DNA from: Favolaschia claudopus
Lineage: Eukaryota; Basidiomycota; Agaricomycetes; Agaricales; Mycenaceae
DNA length: 64,000 bases
Assembly: GCA_037176885.1 (NCBI GenBank)
Contig: JAWWNJ010000103.1
Location: 682,001-746,000 of the forward strand
Direction of reading: 5' to 3'
The notes under the pieces are model-generated. The model saw only the letters and a program-made list of their open reading frames with translations, was not told where the DNA came from and did no database searches. Positions 1 to 11,005 of this stretch are shown piece by piece. A program made the position numbers and the translations under genes. Each line of letters opens with the position of its first letter. The first letter of the stretch is position 1.

Positions 1-2070
1 CGCAGCATAAGCTCCAATGCGTTTTGCAAGGTCCTTCGATACAGAGTTTCCGAATGCGGTAACATAATGTCCGCTCTCATCGCCCCCTGCATTTAGCGCC
101 TTCGCCCCGTCCTCTTCCGCCTTCTTCTTGAGATCGCGGCAGTCCTTGGTGTCATGATAGCAAACACTGTGAAAACATCGGCGCCTGATTTTCATGTACC
201 TAGACAATGAATTAGTTATCTCATGGAAATGCCCATGATTTTTGTGTTTCATGTATCCCAGAGTAATGAGGCCCCATTCAACGAAATTCAGTGGATGCGC
301 ACCCCCTCGAAAAATCATGGACTTGGACATGAAAATCACAGCGCCGTCCAATGCAAAAAAAGCACAAAAACGTCTAAGTCCAAATGCCGAGTTGCCGGAC
401 AGTGACGTCAGAGCTCCACATCCGCAGCACATATGCTGCGGACGCTCTCACACTCTCTTGTCGCCCTACCACCACCACCACCACCACCATCTCGCCAACT
501 TGTCGTCGCCATCGCCATCGCCGTCGCCGTCGCCGTCGCTGTCACCGCCCCCGCTCTATCCCTCCCTCTCTTGCTAGAGTCAACACTGACGTAGCAGATC
601 CCGCCAGCAACAACGCCCGCACAAGTTGGTTAGACACGCGGAGGATACGGGGTAGTCTGCATGCGAGGGGTGGGCTGTATTTGGGAACCGTGGTACGTCA
701 ACAAAGTGGATGGTCTTCAAACTTGCTTGTCGTGATCTCAGGCACTTGTCGCGATAGTTGCAACGATTCCGGCAACGAAGATCAACACGATGATAGGGCA
801 GTATGACGAGACGGATGGCCAGGAGCGGGCGTCATTGGTGTGTCAATGTGTATTGATTTATGTCTATATCTTCATTGACACCATCTAGTCGCAGGACGTT
901 AGCTCTCTCTCTCTCCGGTCTGATGGGCGAGAAGTGTCGCCGTTGAGCGCTGAGCAAGGGTGTCGAGTGCAATCTGAATCGTAGCTGCCGTACTGTACCT
1001 TTTGTACCTATATATCCTCAATATCATATATTTTTTTTATAAATTTAATTCGCCCTCCCTCGATTTTAATGTACGATGCCCATGATTCGAGACAGTGCTC
1101 TGAACTTTTAAATGATTTTCATGTACTCAGCACATTAAATTGGCACATGAAAACGTCAAAAAAGAATATGATTTTATTTGAGCGCTAGGTACATGAAAAT
1201 CCGGGGACGACGACTGATTTTCAGAGTGTGGGTACATGAAAATCGGGGTACCAAGGTACACGATTTTCATGTGCCCGCATCTTCACAGTGAAAGGCCGTG
1301 GACTTGGCACTTCTTCGTGGGGCCACCGGTTTTCTTCCCTTTGTAGTTCGTCGACGAAGACGGCACTGCAGCTGCGAGCGCGGACTCCTGTGGGCCAGTG
1401 ATGATGGGGTTTCCCAACTCGGCTCTGATGCGCTGCTCAGCTTCGGAGAACTTGAGCTTTCCGCCCTGGGGGGCTGCCCGATCGAAGTTTGGTGAGGTGG
1501 TCGTCGAGCTTGGTGGAGTCCCACTTGGCCTCTAGCATTTGGACTAGGGTGAAGAAAGCAGTGGCACCAACGTTGACCTTCTCGTACTCCTTGACAATGG
1601 TGTCCCATGTTTCTTTTGCGCCAGTGAGATGAGCGATGGATATGAGAATGGGGTTGGAGATGAACTTGTGGATGATACCACGAGCTCGGGCATCGCGTAC
1701 GCGGAAAGAGTCGCGGATAGCGCTAGTGGAAGTGGTTACGACACCATAGATGGCAGAGACAGTGCTGGCAGATGCAGCGGCGGTTTCTGCAGCCGCCTGA
1801 GTTGCCGCGTTGTCCTTCCCAGAGATGATGAGGCCAACCTTCTCTCGGGCAAACTCTCCCTCCATTCGAATCTTCCAGATTGGATAGTTTTCTGCCCCGA
1901 CCAGCACCGGAGTGGTGGGTTCGGATGTAGTCGCCATGTCTGGCGGATGACGCGGCCTGGAGTTGCGAGCGTTTGCAGACTCCTGCGGCTGGTTGGTTTT
2001 GCTGTTGAGCTGTGTAGCGTCCGGCTAGCGTTGCGCAGTGAAACTGGCGTCCTACGGGGCCCATAACCTC
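1..2070 (-). pseudogene. Ty1/copia-type gag region, broken and interrupted
   Basis: Read on the minus strand, the frame starting near 1937 opens with MATTSEP and carries the copia Gag layout: an early NYPIWKIRMEG stretch, then AKETWD and EYEKVN, as in the UBN2/DUF4219 gag family. Near 1490 the frame shifts, after which EAEQRIRAELGN, a basic linker and KKCQVHG follow. The zinc knuckle of this family is split: its second half, HDTKDCRDLKKKAEE, lies at about 70-170, on the far side of a 1-kb insertion. The sequence then runs off the left edge, so protease, integrase and RT are outside the window. One frameshift and one insertion make it non-functional. The family assignment is from known copia Gag architecture; the exact lineage is not determined. 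Confidence 0.7.
190..1245. mobile_element. Non-coding insertion with GATTTTCATGTAC inverted ends
   Basis: This block separates the two halves of the copia zinc knuckle. Its left end reads GATTTTCATGTACC and its right end GGTACATGAAAATC, a 13-14 bp inverted repeat. Further copies of the same word, in both orientations, occur inside near 1110, 1190 and just outside at 1262, so the ends look subterminally repeated. It contains (CCAYCG)-like and CTCT low-complexity tracts near 470-545 and 900, and no recognisable gene. Exact borders and target duplication are uncertain. Confidence 0.45.
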
Positions 2071-2084
2071 TCAAAACCGGACGT

Positions 2085-2300
2085 CCGTTCTAGACAGAAT
2101 ACACGATTAGCTCAGTGTCGTGTTAGTTAACTACAACAGCTCTATTATGCACCTAGACAGAATACACGATTAGCTAGGGAATACTGTAAGTAATGTATTC
2201 TTGGGTACAGAATAATAGAAGCCTCACCTCCGTGTCGTGTTAGTTAACAACAACAGCTGAGGAAAAGCTTGGCGCGTGATGTGACGTGACATGTCACCGC
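2085..2300. repeat. Two interleaved pairs of direct repeats, possible copia LTR/leader
   Basis: AGACAGAATACACGATTAGC occurs twice (about 2092 and 2157), and GTGTCGTGTTAGTTAAC occurs twice (about 2117 and 2232). The block sits just upstream of the copia gag start on the minus strand, where an LTR end and untranslated leader are expected. It may therefore be the LTR/leader remnant. No second LTR is in the window to confirm this. Confidence 0.35.
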
Positions 2301-2394
2301 TAGCGATGACGCAGTTGTCAGAGTTGAGGAGCCTGAAATCCACTTGCGTCATAGTTGCCTAAAGATAGATTTCTATGGCGGTCCAAATGCACAT

Positions 2395-2645
2395 TTAATA
2401 TTGCGCTGGTTTTTTTCGCCGAAAATCCGATTTCGCGCACCTTTTTTGCTCGAAAGTCGGAATCGCGCACCTTTTGCAGCCGAAAGTCCGAGGAGAAAAA
2501 CCAGCGCGGAATTGGGTGTTTTTGCGCTGGTTTTTTTCGGCCGACCAGCATCGCGCTGGTTTTTGTTCGCGCTCAAAAGTTGCGCACCTTTTTTGTGTCG
2601 AGAATTTTCGCGCACCTTTTTTTGAGGTTGACTTTTTTGCGCTAC
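2395..2645. repeat. Array of GCGCTGGTTTTT and GCGCACCTTTTTT motifs
   Basis: About 250 bp is built from two short words, GCGCTGGTTTTTTTCG and GCGCACCTTTTTT, separated by variants of CGAAAGTC. At least three copies of each occur on the plus strand and one GCGCTGG motif is inverted. The spacing is irregular, so this is not a simple tandem satellite. It lies beyond the 3' end of the Plavaka transposase, where subterminal repeats of a CACTA-like element would sit; that link is an inference. Confidence 0.6.
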
Positions 2646-2800
2646 AAGATCTTGCTCGCCGCCAATTTAGATGCATAGTTACCTGGATGGGATTGAGATA
2701 TGGGACGATGAGAACCTATGGGAGAACCCTTCCGATCTTGTGGCTGGCGTCAGGTTTTGTACTGGAACTTGAACTCATACATATTAGCTGGAAAAATCGA

Positions 2801-2890
2801 AAAAGGCTTATAAGGCCTTGGAGCACCTAACGGCCTTATAAGGTCTAACAAGGTTGGCGGCTAGTCTTACAAGGTGTCGCAAGGTCATAT
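2801..2890. repeat. Clustered CTTATAAGG/AAGG repeats
   Basis: GGCTTATAAGGCC, GGCCTTATAAGG, CTAACAAGG, CTTACAAGG and CGCAAGG follow each other within 90 bp. The TTATAAGG core is self-complementary. The block lies between the two-motif array and the Plavaka 3' end and may be part of the element's subterminal region. Confidence 0.4.
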
Positions 2891-2937
2891 TGGGCCGTGT
2901 AAGCTGGGCCCAAGGAGAGTAGATAATAGAGATTGGA

Positions 2938-5868
2938 TTAGTTACCCAAGCGTAAATACATATCGTAGTCAGCGGTATCTATCAAGTAATGAAGATTATC
3001 CTTGTTTGAGCCGAACGCAGGACACATATAAGCTCCCCGAATAAAGTACTTCATGAAAGTTTTCTTCGGTTCTTCATATACAAGACATCCGTCCCACATC
3101 GTATTCGGCTTCCAGGTGCTGGGCTTGAGCATAGTCACCAGCGCGACATCGTACCTTTTGCCGTCCAGAGTCTTGCAGGTAAAAAGATCATGCAGACGAG
3201 CACAAGGTGGGTGCTTCGGCGGCGAAGTAGTATTGACGAAGACGAAGTCGTGTCGCTCGCGGGTGTGGAATTCCGGGCTGCAGCGCAAAATATCGCGCTT
3301 CTGGGTCCAGTCTTCCCTGGATTGATATTCGAGGTAGAGACAGCGATGTCGACGAATCTATTATATTTTCAAGACATTTAGGAGCAAGAGAATGCTAGAG
3401 ATCATTGAACTCACCGTAATCGTATCTCCAAACAAGTCTCCCGGTGCTTCTTCGGTTAGAAACTTGCGAAGTCGCCCGTCAAATCTTGCATAAACAGGGT
3501 TTCCTACCATTTCGTCCTCGACGACTTCGGATGTCAGCCACCTCGTGGAAGCACCAGACCAATGATTTCCCGGGTCAGATTCGGGTTGATCATTTGGTTC
3601 GAGTGCCGTTTGTTCAGATTCACGCTTTTTATTTGCGTCGTCGAATGCCTGGACCTTCATACGGATCATGGCAATGGCCTCTTGATTCTCATCGAGCAAG
3701 AAATGAGGTCAATTTAGATTCAGAATCCAACAGGAGTACGAACCTGGGGATCTTCGTCTTTGCCAGTTGTTTGGCTATAAGCTTCCTTGACTTCTTGATG
3801 AAATCCTTCTCCGAGTCGTGTTGTATAATTATTTGTCGTGCCAGTTTCCCGCAAATCTCGAATGACATGCGCAACGGCGTGCTGCTTTGGGAAGTCGAAG
3901 TTTTTCCCGTATTCAGTTACGCGCTAATAAACTTCAGAGATATTCAACTAAAAGTTGTACCGGGACTTACTGAACAAAACTTTTCATACTTCTTGATATA
4001 GGTACGAAGCCGCGTGATTCGTTCTTCCGTGGTGCAATGGAGGCCGATCATTAGACGGTATTGCTGATAGGCTCGAATACAGTGTACAAGAGCCGAGTTT
4101 CGGGGAAGAAGTTGAACAAGGCACGGGAGAACGCACTAATATGGATTAATTGATGTTGAGCGGAGACAAAATTAGAGATTGACTTTCAAGATGTCAAAGA
4201 AGGATTGCCCGTCTGTATAGTCAATGGTGGTAACATTTGGAGAATGTTTCAGTCCCGACCATCGAGGCATAGACGCCATGCTACAGTAATTTTAGATTGT
4301 GATACAAGACGAGATCAAACTTGAACTACAAACTTACTTCTGTGCGAATCGACCTTTATACCCACGCGCCTTCAAGACTTCAAGAATGAGTGGCCATAAA
4401 TGCTTTCCCCACTTCCCGAGATCGTCAGAGTGGAGTACATCGTAAAGAGCCCCAAGGTGCGGGTCCGAGTTTGCAAGCAACCAGAAAAAGTTCTGACAAG
4501 AGTTAAGCAACGGCTCGATGCGGAAGCACGATGAAAGTTTGTTACCTCCGTGAGATGTAACCCATATGACTGAAGAATTCTTTCTTGCTCAGTTTTATCG
4601 AGGGCTTCAAGAGCTTCTTCGTAAACCTCAATCATCCTGCTGTGCGAAGGGTGAATTCCTTCGACAATTGATGTTGTTCTCCTCTCGGAACAAGGCATCA
4701 CGGGCATGAGAAAGTTGCCAGCGCAGCTCGGCATGCGCACATAGTGCATGCTTCCTCGCCGTCGAGGAAATGAAAGGGGACAGCGGGAAATAAGACACGG
4801 TCAATGCCGTCCCCACATTTGACCGTCTCACCGTGCCGCGAGGGACAAATGAGCGATCCGAAAATCACCTTGCATACTTTGTGGTACACCTCCCGCCGGA
4901 ATCGCTGCCACGCCACAGTACTGGCCGCATTACGGTCATCGGGATCACTTGGGTCGCGGACCTGCAAATTTAATGAACACAAATGTTTGGAGTTAAAAAA
5001 ACATGCCAACGATGATCATATATCCAAGAAAAATTCCGCCGCCGTTCCCAGATCCGTTGCGGATCGCAGATGGTAATGATGCCAAGCGGCCGACAATGGG
5101 ATGCTTGCGGACATTCTTTGTAATGATACCTTTATCGAGCCAGATAAGAGTCGGCACAAAACAGTGAGGCAGGCCCTCAAGAGTGGGGAGAGAATCTTGA
5201 ACTCTCCACCAGAACTTGCCGGTGTTTGGTTCGTCGTACATTTGGGTGACAAGATCACCGTCATGGAGGAATTTCTCCACGGGGAACCAATTGAAATGCG
5301 GTGCCAGAGACGGATCCGTTACAAGCTCGAGGATCGATTTCCACGGATCTCTATACTGAAACTGGAAGGTGTATGGTTCCCCTTCAAATTCCGCGCTAAT
5401 TTCACCAGTTTCAAACTACGAAAGAATTATCAACTCGAAGACGATGAGAATTGCAACTTACCCGAACCCCGTACTCTCGAGCGGCTTTCAGCGATAGTTC
5501 CATGTCAGCGGCAGAATTTATTGTGAGATGCGAGCCCGCAATCGCCCAAGAATCATTGAAACCTTTGAGCTGCTCGTCAACAATTTCCGCTGAAAGTGTA
5601 CCGGCAACCGCAGTAGCTGTATACTGAAAGTCGGCGCGGGCACGAAACGGCGCCCAAGGACGTTCAAGATCAACTGCTGCGACAGTCTCGAGCTCAGCTT
5701 GTTGCGCTGTCGCGTCGAGTGGGATGATTTTGGCTGGTTTACCGCTGCGTGGATGCGGGACAATCTCGATGTAATTGTCTGTCGATGGGGGAGGAGTGGG
5801 CAGATTTGGGGTAGCAGAATTGTCAGCATATGACGGCTCCCCCATTTCGACATCTACAGAAACGATTG
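2938..5868 (-). CDS. Plavaka-type (CACTA-like) transposase, multi-exon, N-terminus missing
   Basis: Six or more exons on the minus strand follow the order of basidiomycete Plavaka transposases. At 5410-5850 lies ERPWAPFRARADFQ with the following region. At 5000-5400 are YDEPNTGKFWWRVQ, LIWLDKG and RNGSGNGGG. At 4700-4960 is a block ending in a Cys-Pro. At 4380-4560 are ANSDPHLGALYDVLHSDDLG and the HLWPLI helix. At 3730-3880 is FDFPKQHAVAHVIRD followed by NNYTTRLGEGFHQEVKEAY. At 2938-3290 is a C-terminal domain ending DMYLRLGN. Introns are short with GTA/GTG donors. The usual N-terminal zinc-finger exon is not seen; a 683-bp element is inserted immediately upstream, in or next to the 5' exon. 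Most exons are open, so the copy is fairly young. Exact exon borders are approximate. Confidence 0.75.
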
Positions 5869-5872
5869 AATA

Positions 5873-6555
5873 CAGTGGTGGCAAATAGAAATTGCCGTGG
5901 CTTTTTGGTAAAAACCTTGCTGTATACTTCACCGAATGCCGCAAATAAGATGTAGAGATGGGTATGTGAGACTTCTGTACCTCTTAGAACACTCAGCAAT
6001 ATATCATGCACTGAGAATGCATCAATAATGGATGGTTTCCGATTTTTGCCATATCCGGAAAAACACAATCTACCCTCAGCAAAAAAGTGTCATAATAGAA
6101 TAAAAGTACTTGAAAAACAATGCTGGTTCTCACTTTGATTGACTGGAATTGACCCTCATTTGAGCTCACAACGGCCGCTCGAAGTTGGTCATTTTAGCTA
6201 TTTCCTCTGCATTTTCAGCTATTTTGTGTGAAAATAGCCAACTCTGAGCGGCTGTTGTGAGCTCAAATGAGGATCAATTCCATTCAATCAAAGTCGAAAC
6301 TAGGAATGTTTTTCAAGTACTTTCATCCTATTATGACACTTTTTTGCTGAGGATACATTGAGTCTTTCCAGATATGGCAATAATCAGAAACTGTCCTGTT
6401 ATTGATGCATTGTCAGGGCATAATATATAGCTGAGTGTTCTAAGCAGTACAGAGGTATCATATATTTATCTCTACATCTTATTTCGGGTCACTCGGTGAA
6501 GTATACGGCAAGATTTTGGCCAAAAAGCCACGGCAATTTCTATTTGCCACCACTG
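5873..6555. mobile_element. 683-bp fold-back element with TA target duplication
   Basis: The ends CAGTGGTGGCAAATAGAAAT and the reverse complement at 6536-6555 are flanked by TA (5871-5872 and 6556-6557). Almost the whole element is one imperfect palindrome: the left arm runs to about 6185 and the right arm from about 6225, with a loop of about 40 bp. There is no coding content. The TA target and CAGTGG ends point to a Tc1/mariner-type miniature element. Confidence 0.8.
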
Positions 6556-6557
6556 TA

Positions 6558-6940
6558 TCTAAGTCTGAAGCAAAGCAACAAAAAATTAAGTGTAAGCACC
6601 GGGTGGGTTATCGTTGACTTCCGAGGTTGATTTTGAGAATTTACGGCTCGGCCCGGTCCCGCTACCCAAATGATTGAAATACCTCGATTTTAGTGTCCTA
6701 TGCTCGGACTTGATGCTTGTTTCGGCATTTTCTAAACCTCCTTGGATTGCCTTGGTTTTCAGCTATATACACCTAGTTTTGCCTCAGATTGGCTGATATG
6801 ACTACATACTACAACTTCTCAACCACAGTTTTGCTATGAAACTCAATGCTTCGCACAAGGAATGCAAATTTCGCTGCGAAGAGTGAAATGTCACGTATGT
6901 GACATGCGTGACAAACGCGCTTGCCAAGCTGCAAACCATA
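6558..6940. other. Unassigned spacer
   Basis: No gene is seen. It may hold the 5' part of the Plavaka locus, since a pyrimidine-rich stretch ending TTTGCTTCAG on the minus strand (about 6570-6585) looks like a splice acceptor just before the fold-back element. Confidence 0.3.
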
Positions 6941-7125
6941 CTGTACCTCCCTGTATGGGAGCAACCGTCACGGTAACGGTGGGGTTGGTTGTGTTGCCTC
7001 TTTTTGAGGTGGTCACGGTCACGATTGAGGCCGTTGCCTTGAAAAAATCGTGACGCAGCACGAAAAAAAGTTTTCTGCCTGGAAATATACACAATTGAGT
7101 CTGTGCTTACCTTTTGAGCTGCTTA

Positions 7126-8015
7126 TTAGCCGAAATCCCTTGAAATTGGGGTATGTGGACAATGGTCCACATAGGAGGGTAAGCTTGCTTCAGTGCGAAT
7201 GGGAATTCAATATCCTAAGTTGAATACGTCCAATTCATCCATACATATACAGTAGCTAATCTTGCTAAATTCATTCGGGCAACATTACTGGCTCGAGCAG
7301 TTTTCGCCCGATTTGCGTAACCAACTCATTCAGTTAATGAACCTCAGAACCGCCTCAGTAATTGCCCTCATATTCACCTTCAAAACTCTTCTGCTCCTGA
7401 TGAATCTGGTTGGAGTGACTCAGCGGCCCTGTTTTTTCTGGATTATTGATTTTGACAGCTTAAGCTTATACAGTACTCACTGGATAGTGGTAAGTATATC
7501 CAAGACACTGGCAGTAGCACAAACTCTGGTGATTTTTTTTGAAGTTGCTCAAAGCATTACTTACTGAATTCTTTCTTCAAGTTAGTGAGCAAGCAACCAT
7601 TGAGTATATGTATAGGTGTTGGTAGGGTATTGTACATACAGTGGCGGCGGGATCTGATGCCACCCCTAAAAATAGGACAGCCCATTTCTGGAACTTTTGT
7701 GTAAGTGGAGTCGATTGGGGCCCCATCATTTTTTGGGGGGGTGGCATCAGATCCCGCCGCCACTGTATATTTATCACAGCACATGAGGTTCAAACAGGCC
7801 AATTGAACTTGAGCTGAGCAATTGCAAGAGTTGAACCCGGCGCGCAGTCCGAAGTCACATGACAGTGACAGTGACGGCTCCCCGAAGTCCGAGGCCTCAG
7901 CCGGACAGTGCTTACAAACCACTTGGACGGAGATTTGTAAGCATCTGCATTCCGGAGCCCTATACCGATGAATGGGGAAGCAAGCTTCCCCATTAGCCGA
8001 AATCCCTTGAAATTG
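7126..8015. repeat. 23-bp direct repeat pair
   Basis: TTAGCCGAAATCCCTTGAAATTG occurs at 7126-7148 and again, same orientation and unchanged, at 7993-8015, about 867 bp apart, within the 1.2-kb element. This suggests an internal duplication or an older insertion scar. Confidence 0.55.
7639..7765. mobile_element. 127-bp TA-flanked miniature element, copy 1
   Basis: The ends CAGTGGCGGCGGGATC and GATCCCGCCGCCACTG are flanked by TA. The TIRs run about 30 bp to GATGCCACCCC. A second copy of exactly the same length lies at 27970-28096 in reverse orientation. It is too short to code. The TA target suggests mobilisation by a Tc1/mariner-type transposase. Confidence 0.85.
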
Positions 8016-8175
8016 TAGTGAATTCAACGATTTGATGAGTTCTTCACGAATTTTTTGAGCCAGATGGTTGCCTCCTTTGGCAACGGTCACGGCTCACGGC
8101 GGGTCGGTTGCCTGAAAACAAGGCAACCGTTTTGTCACGGTCCCTCGACGGTTGCTTCCATACAGGGAGGTACAG

Positions 8176-9192
8176 TATTTCTAGTGGGCGCAGAGACAGA
8201 AAGAAACTTAAAAATTACTCAGAAGGCATACTTGACATCCCTACATATGTTCAGAAAAATTTGGGACCAAAAAACAAACGTTGACCCTTCACTAGAGGAT
8301 TTTGTGCAGCCTTTTCTTGCTCGTCGAAGCGTACATCAGCGGGCTGTATTGGAGCAACATGGACTTGGAAATAATGATTTTAGTAGCTCATGCTGCTCGC
8401 ATACATCTCAGGTACATATTATACACTTACAGAGAAGAGATTCCGCCAACGGCTGTGCTCCTGGACCGAGTTCAAGACATCCCTCTTTTTCTTGATCTTC
8501 CCCTTCTCAGAATCCGTGTGTCCGCACGTGAATGTCATGTGAGTTGAGAAGGCGGCTTGATCCGAACCTAAGGATCAATGTGAGTGCGATATCTCGTGAA
8601 CGGCTGCACCTTTTCACTTGATTCAAGTTGGGCACACAGTCAGTTTTATCAGGCCTATGTGCCTGTGCCTTTGGTTTTGGCCTGAAAAATTATCCTGCCG
8701 CGTTGGAAATTTGGGATTTATAGTGTTTCCACCATTCAGCCGAATATGGAGGACATCAAGATATTGTGATGGTATTGATGGCCGGAAGTGGGTTATTGGT
8801 CAAGTCCCAGAGGACCTAGCACTTCAAATTGGCCAAAAAGCTACTCACCCGGCCAAGATCGCGCTCAAAACCAAGGGACCATGACTTATTCGCACCACGA
8901 GTAGCATGCCCCTTATCGATATTCGAGGCCAAAAATATAATATTAAATTTGATTTTTTGTTCTGGGGTAATTTGAGACATCAATGATCGGATCATTGATG
9001 AGACCTATTTGGTGGTGACTTGGCGATGCGCACCATAGGTTCCTTTCCGTAGAGTTGGGTTTTTGTCATATTTACCGGGGCAGTGCGTAGAGTGGGCGGT
9101 GGGGTGCCTTCTCGCGCATCCTTTCGCCCACGACCTGGAGATCAGCCGGTTAGATTCTCGGCTGTCTTCCCCTCACCCGTTACCCCATAATA
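8176..9192. other. Unassigned region with a weak Pol III-like patch
   Basis: No gene could be supported. A perfect short hairpin, CAATGATCGGATCATTG, lies near 8980. Around 9080-9180, GTGCGTAGAGTGGGC and GGTTAGATTCTC are spaced like degenerate A and B boxes of a tRNA-derived SINE; the match is weak. Confidence 0.3.
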
Positions 9193-10007
9193 AAATCATC
9201 TTCCAAAAGGACCAAAATACATAAGGTAGGGCTCACTCATAAGGAACCTACATCATGTGATCAAATGTGACGCTCCTTTTTGGGCGATTTCCTTGTTTTC
9301 AACCCCTTTTGACCCAATTCTGGCATGGTTCCATGGGTTTGGATACGAAGATAACTGCATTTAGCTTATCCAAGGACACCTACATGGTTTTTTGCCCGAT
9401 AGTTGATGCCGATGATTTATTGAAAGAATTTTGGTTCGGGAGCATTGTTTCACTTTCAATAAATCCAGTTCAGCTTCTGTCAAATATTAATCTATGTTGC
9501 CGTATTTCACTAACAAGGTACTAAAGTAGATCTTCGTATTTACTTATGGCTTTGTGGTCGCAGACAATGCAAAATGAATGGGAAACGGCGGCTCAGCCCA
9601 AAATGGAGTGTGACATTTGATCACATGACGTAGGTTCCTTATGAGTGAGCCCTACCTTAGGAAAATTCGGATCAGCGAATTTTACCCACAGTGAAAATCT
9701 GTGAAAGTAGTCTGAAAGTGCTTCAAAAATGAACCTGGTTCGCACTTTAGTTGAACACAATTGACCATGTTTTGAGCTCGCAATGGCTGGTTGAAGTTGA
9801 CGATTTTCGGGTAAAATCCACCAAAATTGATCAAAAATGGCAAAAATGGCCGACTTCAATTGGCCATTGCGAGCTCAAAAGGGGTGAATTTGATTCAACT
9901 GAAGTGCGAACTGGGTCCAATTTTCAAGCACTTTCAGACTATCTTGACAGATTTTGACTGTGGGTAAAATTTTTTGATCCGGATTTTCCCATTTTGGAAG
10001 ATGATTT
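9193..10007. mobile_element. Fold-back miniature element carrying a nested insertion
   Basis: AAATCATCTTCCAAAA at 9193 pairs with TTTTGGAAGATGATTT ending at 10007, flanked by TA. After a nested 434-bp element is subtracted, the left arm continues with TTTTACCCACAGTG and pairs along most of its length with the right arm. The centre near 9800-9850 holds a second palindromic stretch around GAGCTCGCAATGG. No coding capacity. Confidence 0.7.
9224..9657. mobile_element. 434-bp TA-flanked element nested in the 9193-10007 element
   Basis: AGGTAGGGCTCACTCATAAG at 9224 and its inverse ending at 9657 form TIRs of nearly 50 bp, ending in CATGTGATCAAATGTGAC, with TA on both sides. It splits the left arm of the surrounding fold-back element, so it inserted later. 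No gene inside. Confidence 0.8.
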
Positions 10008-10009
10008 TA

Positions 10010-11005
10010 GTACCATACAATCAAAAGCGTTTCTTGTGGGTCTGAGCGGTCTATCAGAAGGAGGAGTATCCCTATAGTGAGTGTGAATTTTATTTTGACC
10101 AATTCCGTGAACTGTGTGGCCGCAAACCCGCGACAAACTCACGGCAAGTATTTTTTGCCGCCACTGTAGCAAATACATGGGTACTGGTGTATAATTTCAG
10201 CTTATAGAACACCACGAGGCTCTCTCAAGTCCCTTCGGGCTCAAGTTCAGGTCCATTGATATTGAGAAATAGCAAAGAGACTCCCCTTTTGCGCAACTGC
10301 TGAGGGCTTTCAGTAGCAGCATGCTAGTAAAGTAAATGAACCGTAAAGTTTCAAATCTTTTCTCCAGCGTCCACAGAGCGAAATTGCAACTTTTGTTTTT
10401 TCAACCTTCGAGGTTTGGCGGGTGGCTGTGCAAACGTAATGCTCATCTAAGGGTACGTTCTGAGAGCAAGCGCACTACAGTGCCAGCCGCCACCTTTTCG
10501 GCACGCCTTCCGTAAGAGATTGAGCCATTGTTTTTCGTGATCGAGTTGTTTTTTGGAAGGAAACCAATGAAAAGAATGCGATTGGCGTTGAGTTTGATAT
10601 TTTTCCCACGGTTACGTCAATTCGGTCATTTTTTTCGAACTTTTTCTCATTTTTCCTCCACTTCTCCGCTGATTTTTGACCCTGGTTTGACTCCCAGCGA
10701 CCTGAGGAATGTTCTACATCACGCTAAAACACAAAGTCTCGTCACCTTTCCTTGGTCCGAGGCTCTCGGCGCCGGTTATCTGCATGTGGCTGTGCAATCG
10801 GTCATTTTTTTTGGGTCCGAAAACTGAAAATTGATGCTACATGTTAGCCATTTACAAGTTGGATAGTTACAACCAAACTGAGTCGTTTGCCGCAGTTTTC
10901 GAGGCAAATCAAGTTTTTTTCCGGCCCGTGAATCATTTACAAGTTTGGAACTTTCCCACACCTAATCGGGTCGTCGAGAAGTGATGGATGGCACTGTACG
11001 CGCGT
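10010..11005. other. Unassigned region, one orphan TIR-like end
   Basis: No gene is supported. TTGCCGCCACTGTA at 10154-10167 resembles a right end of the CAGTGGYGGC family but no left partner was found. ACGTTCTGAGAGC near 10454 is shared with the inverted repeat at 11006-11550. Confidence 0.3.

Larger units (their letters stand above)
6941..8175. mobile_element. 1.2-kb inverted-repeat element, CTGTACCTCCCTGTATGG ends
   Basis: CTGTACCTCCCTGTATGG at 6941 is mirrored at 8158-8175, with TA on both outer sides. Subterminal inverted sequences continue as GAGCAACCGTCACGG on the left and its relatives near 8060-8150 on the right. The interior has no convincing gene. A 127-bp element is nested at 7639-7765, so this one is older. 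The end sequence resembles that of the element at 25404-26045 only in its first six bases. Confidence 0.65.

Noticed and set aside
384..806. 140-codon plus-strand frame
   Set aside because: It is driven by trinucleotide low complexity (CACCAC, CGTCGC) inside the non-coding insertion and has no domain.
7190..7560. Possible membrane protein at 7262-7567
   Set aside because: A short hydrophobic frame starting at a non-ATG codon inside a transposon interior, without splice sites or homology I can recognise.
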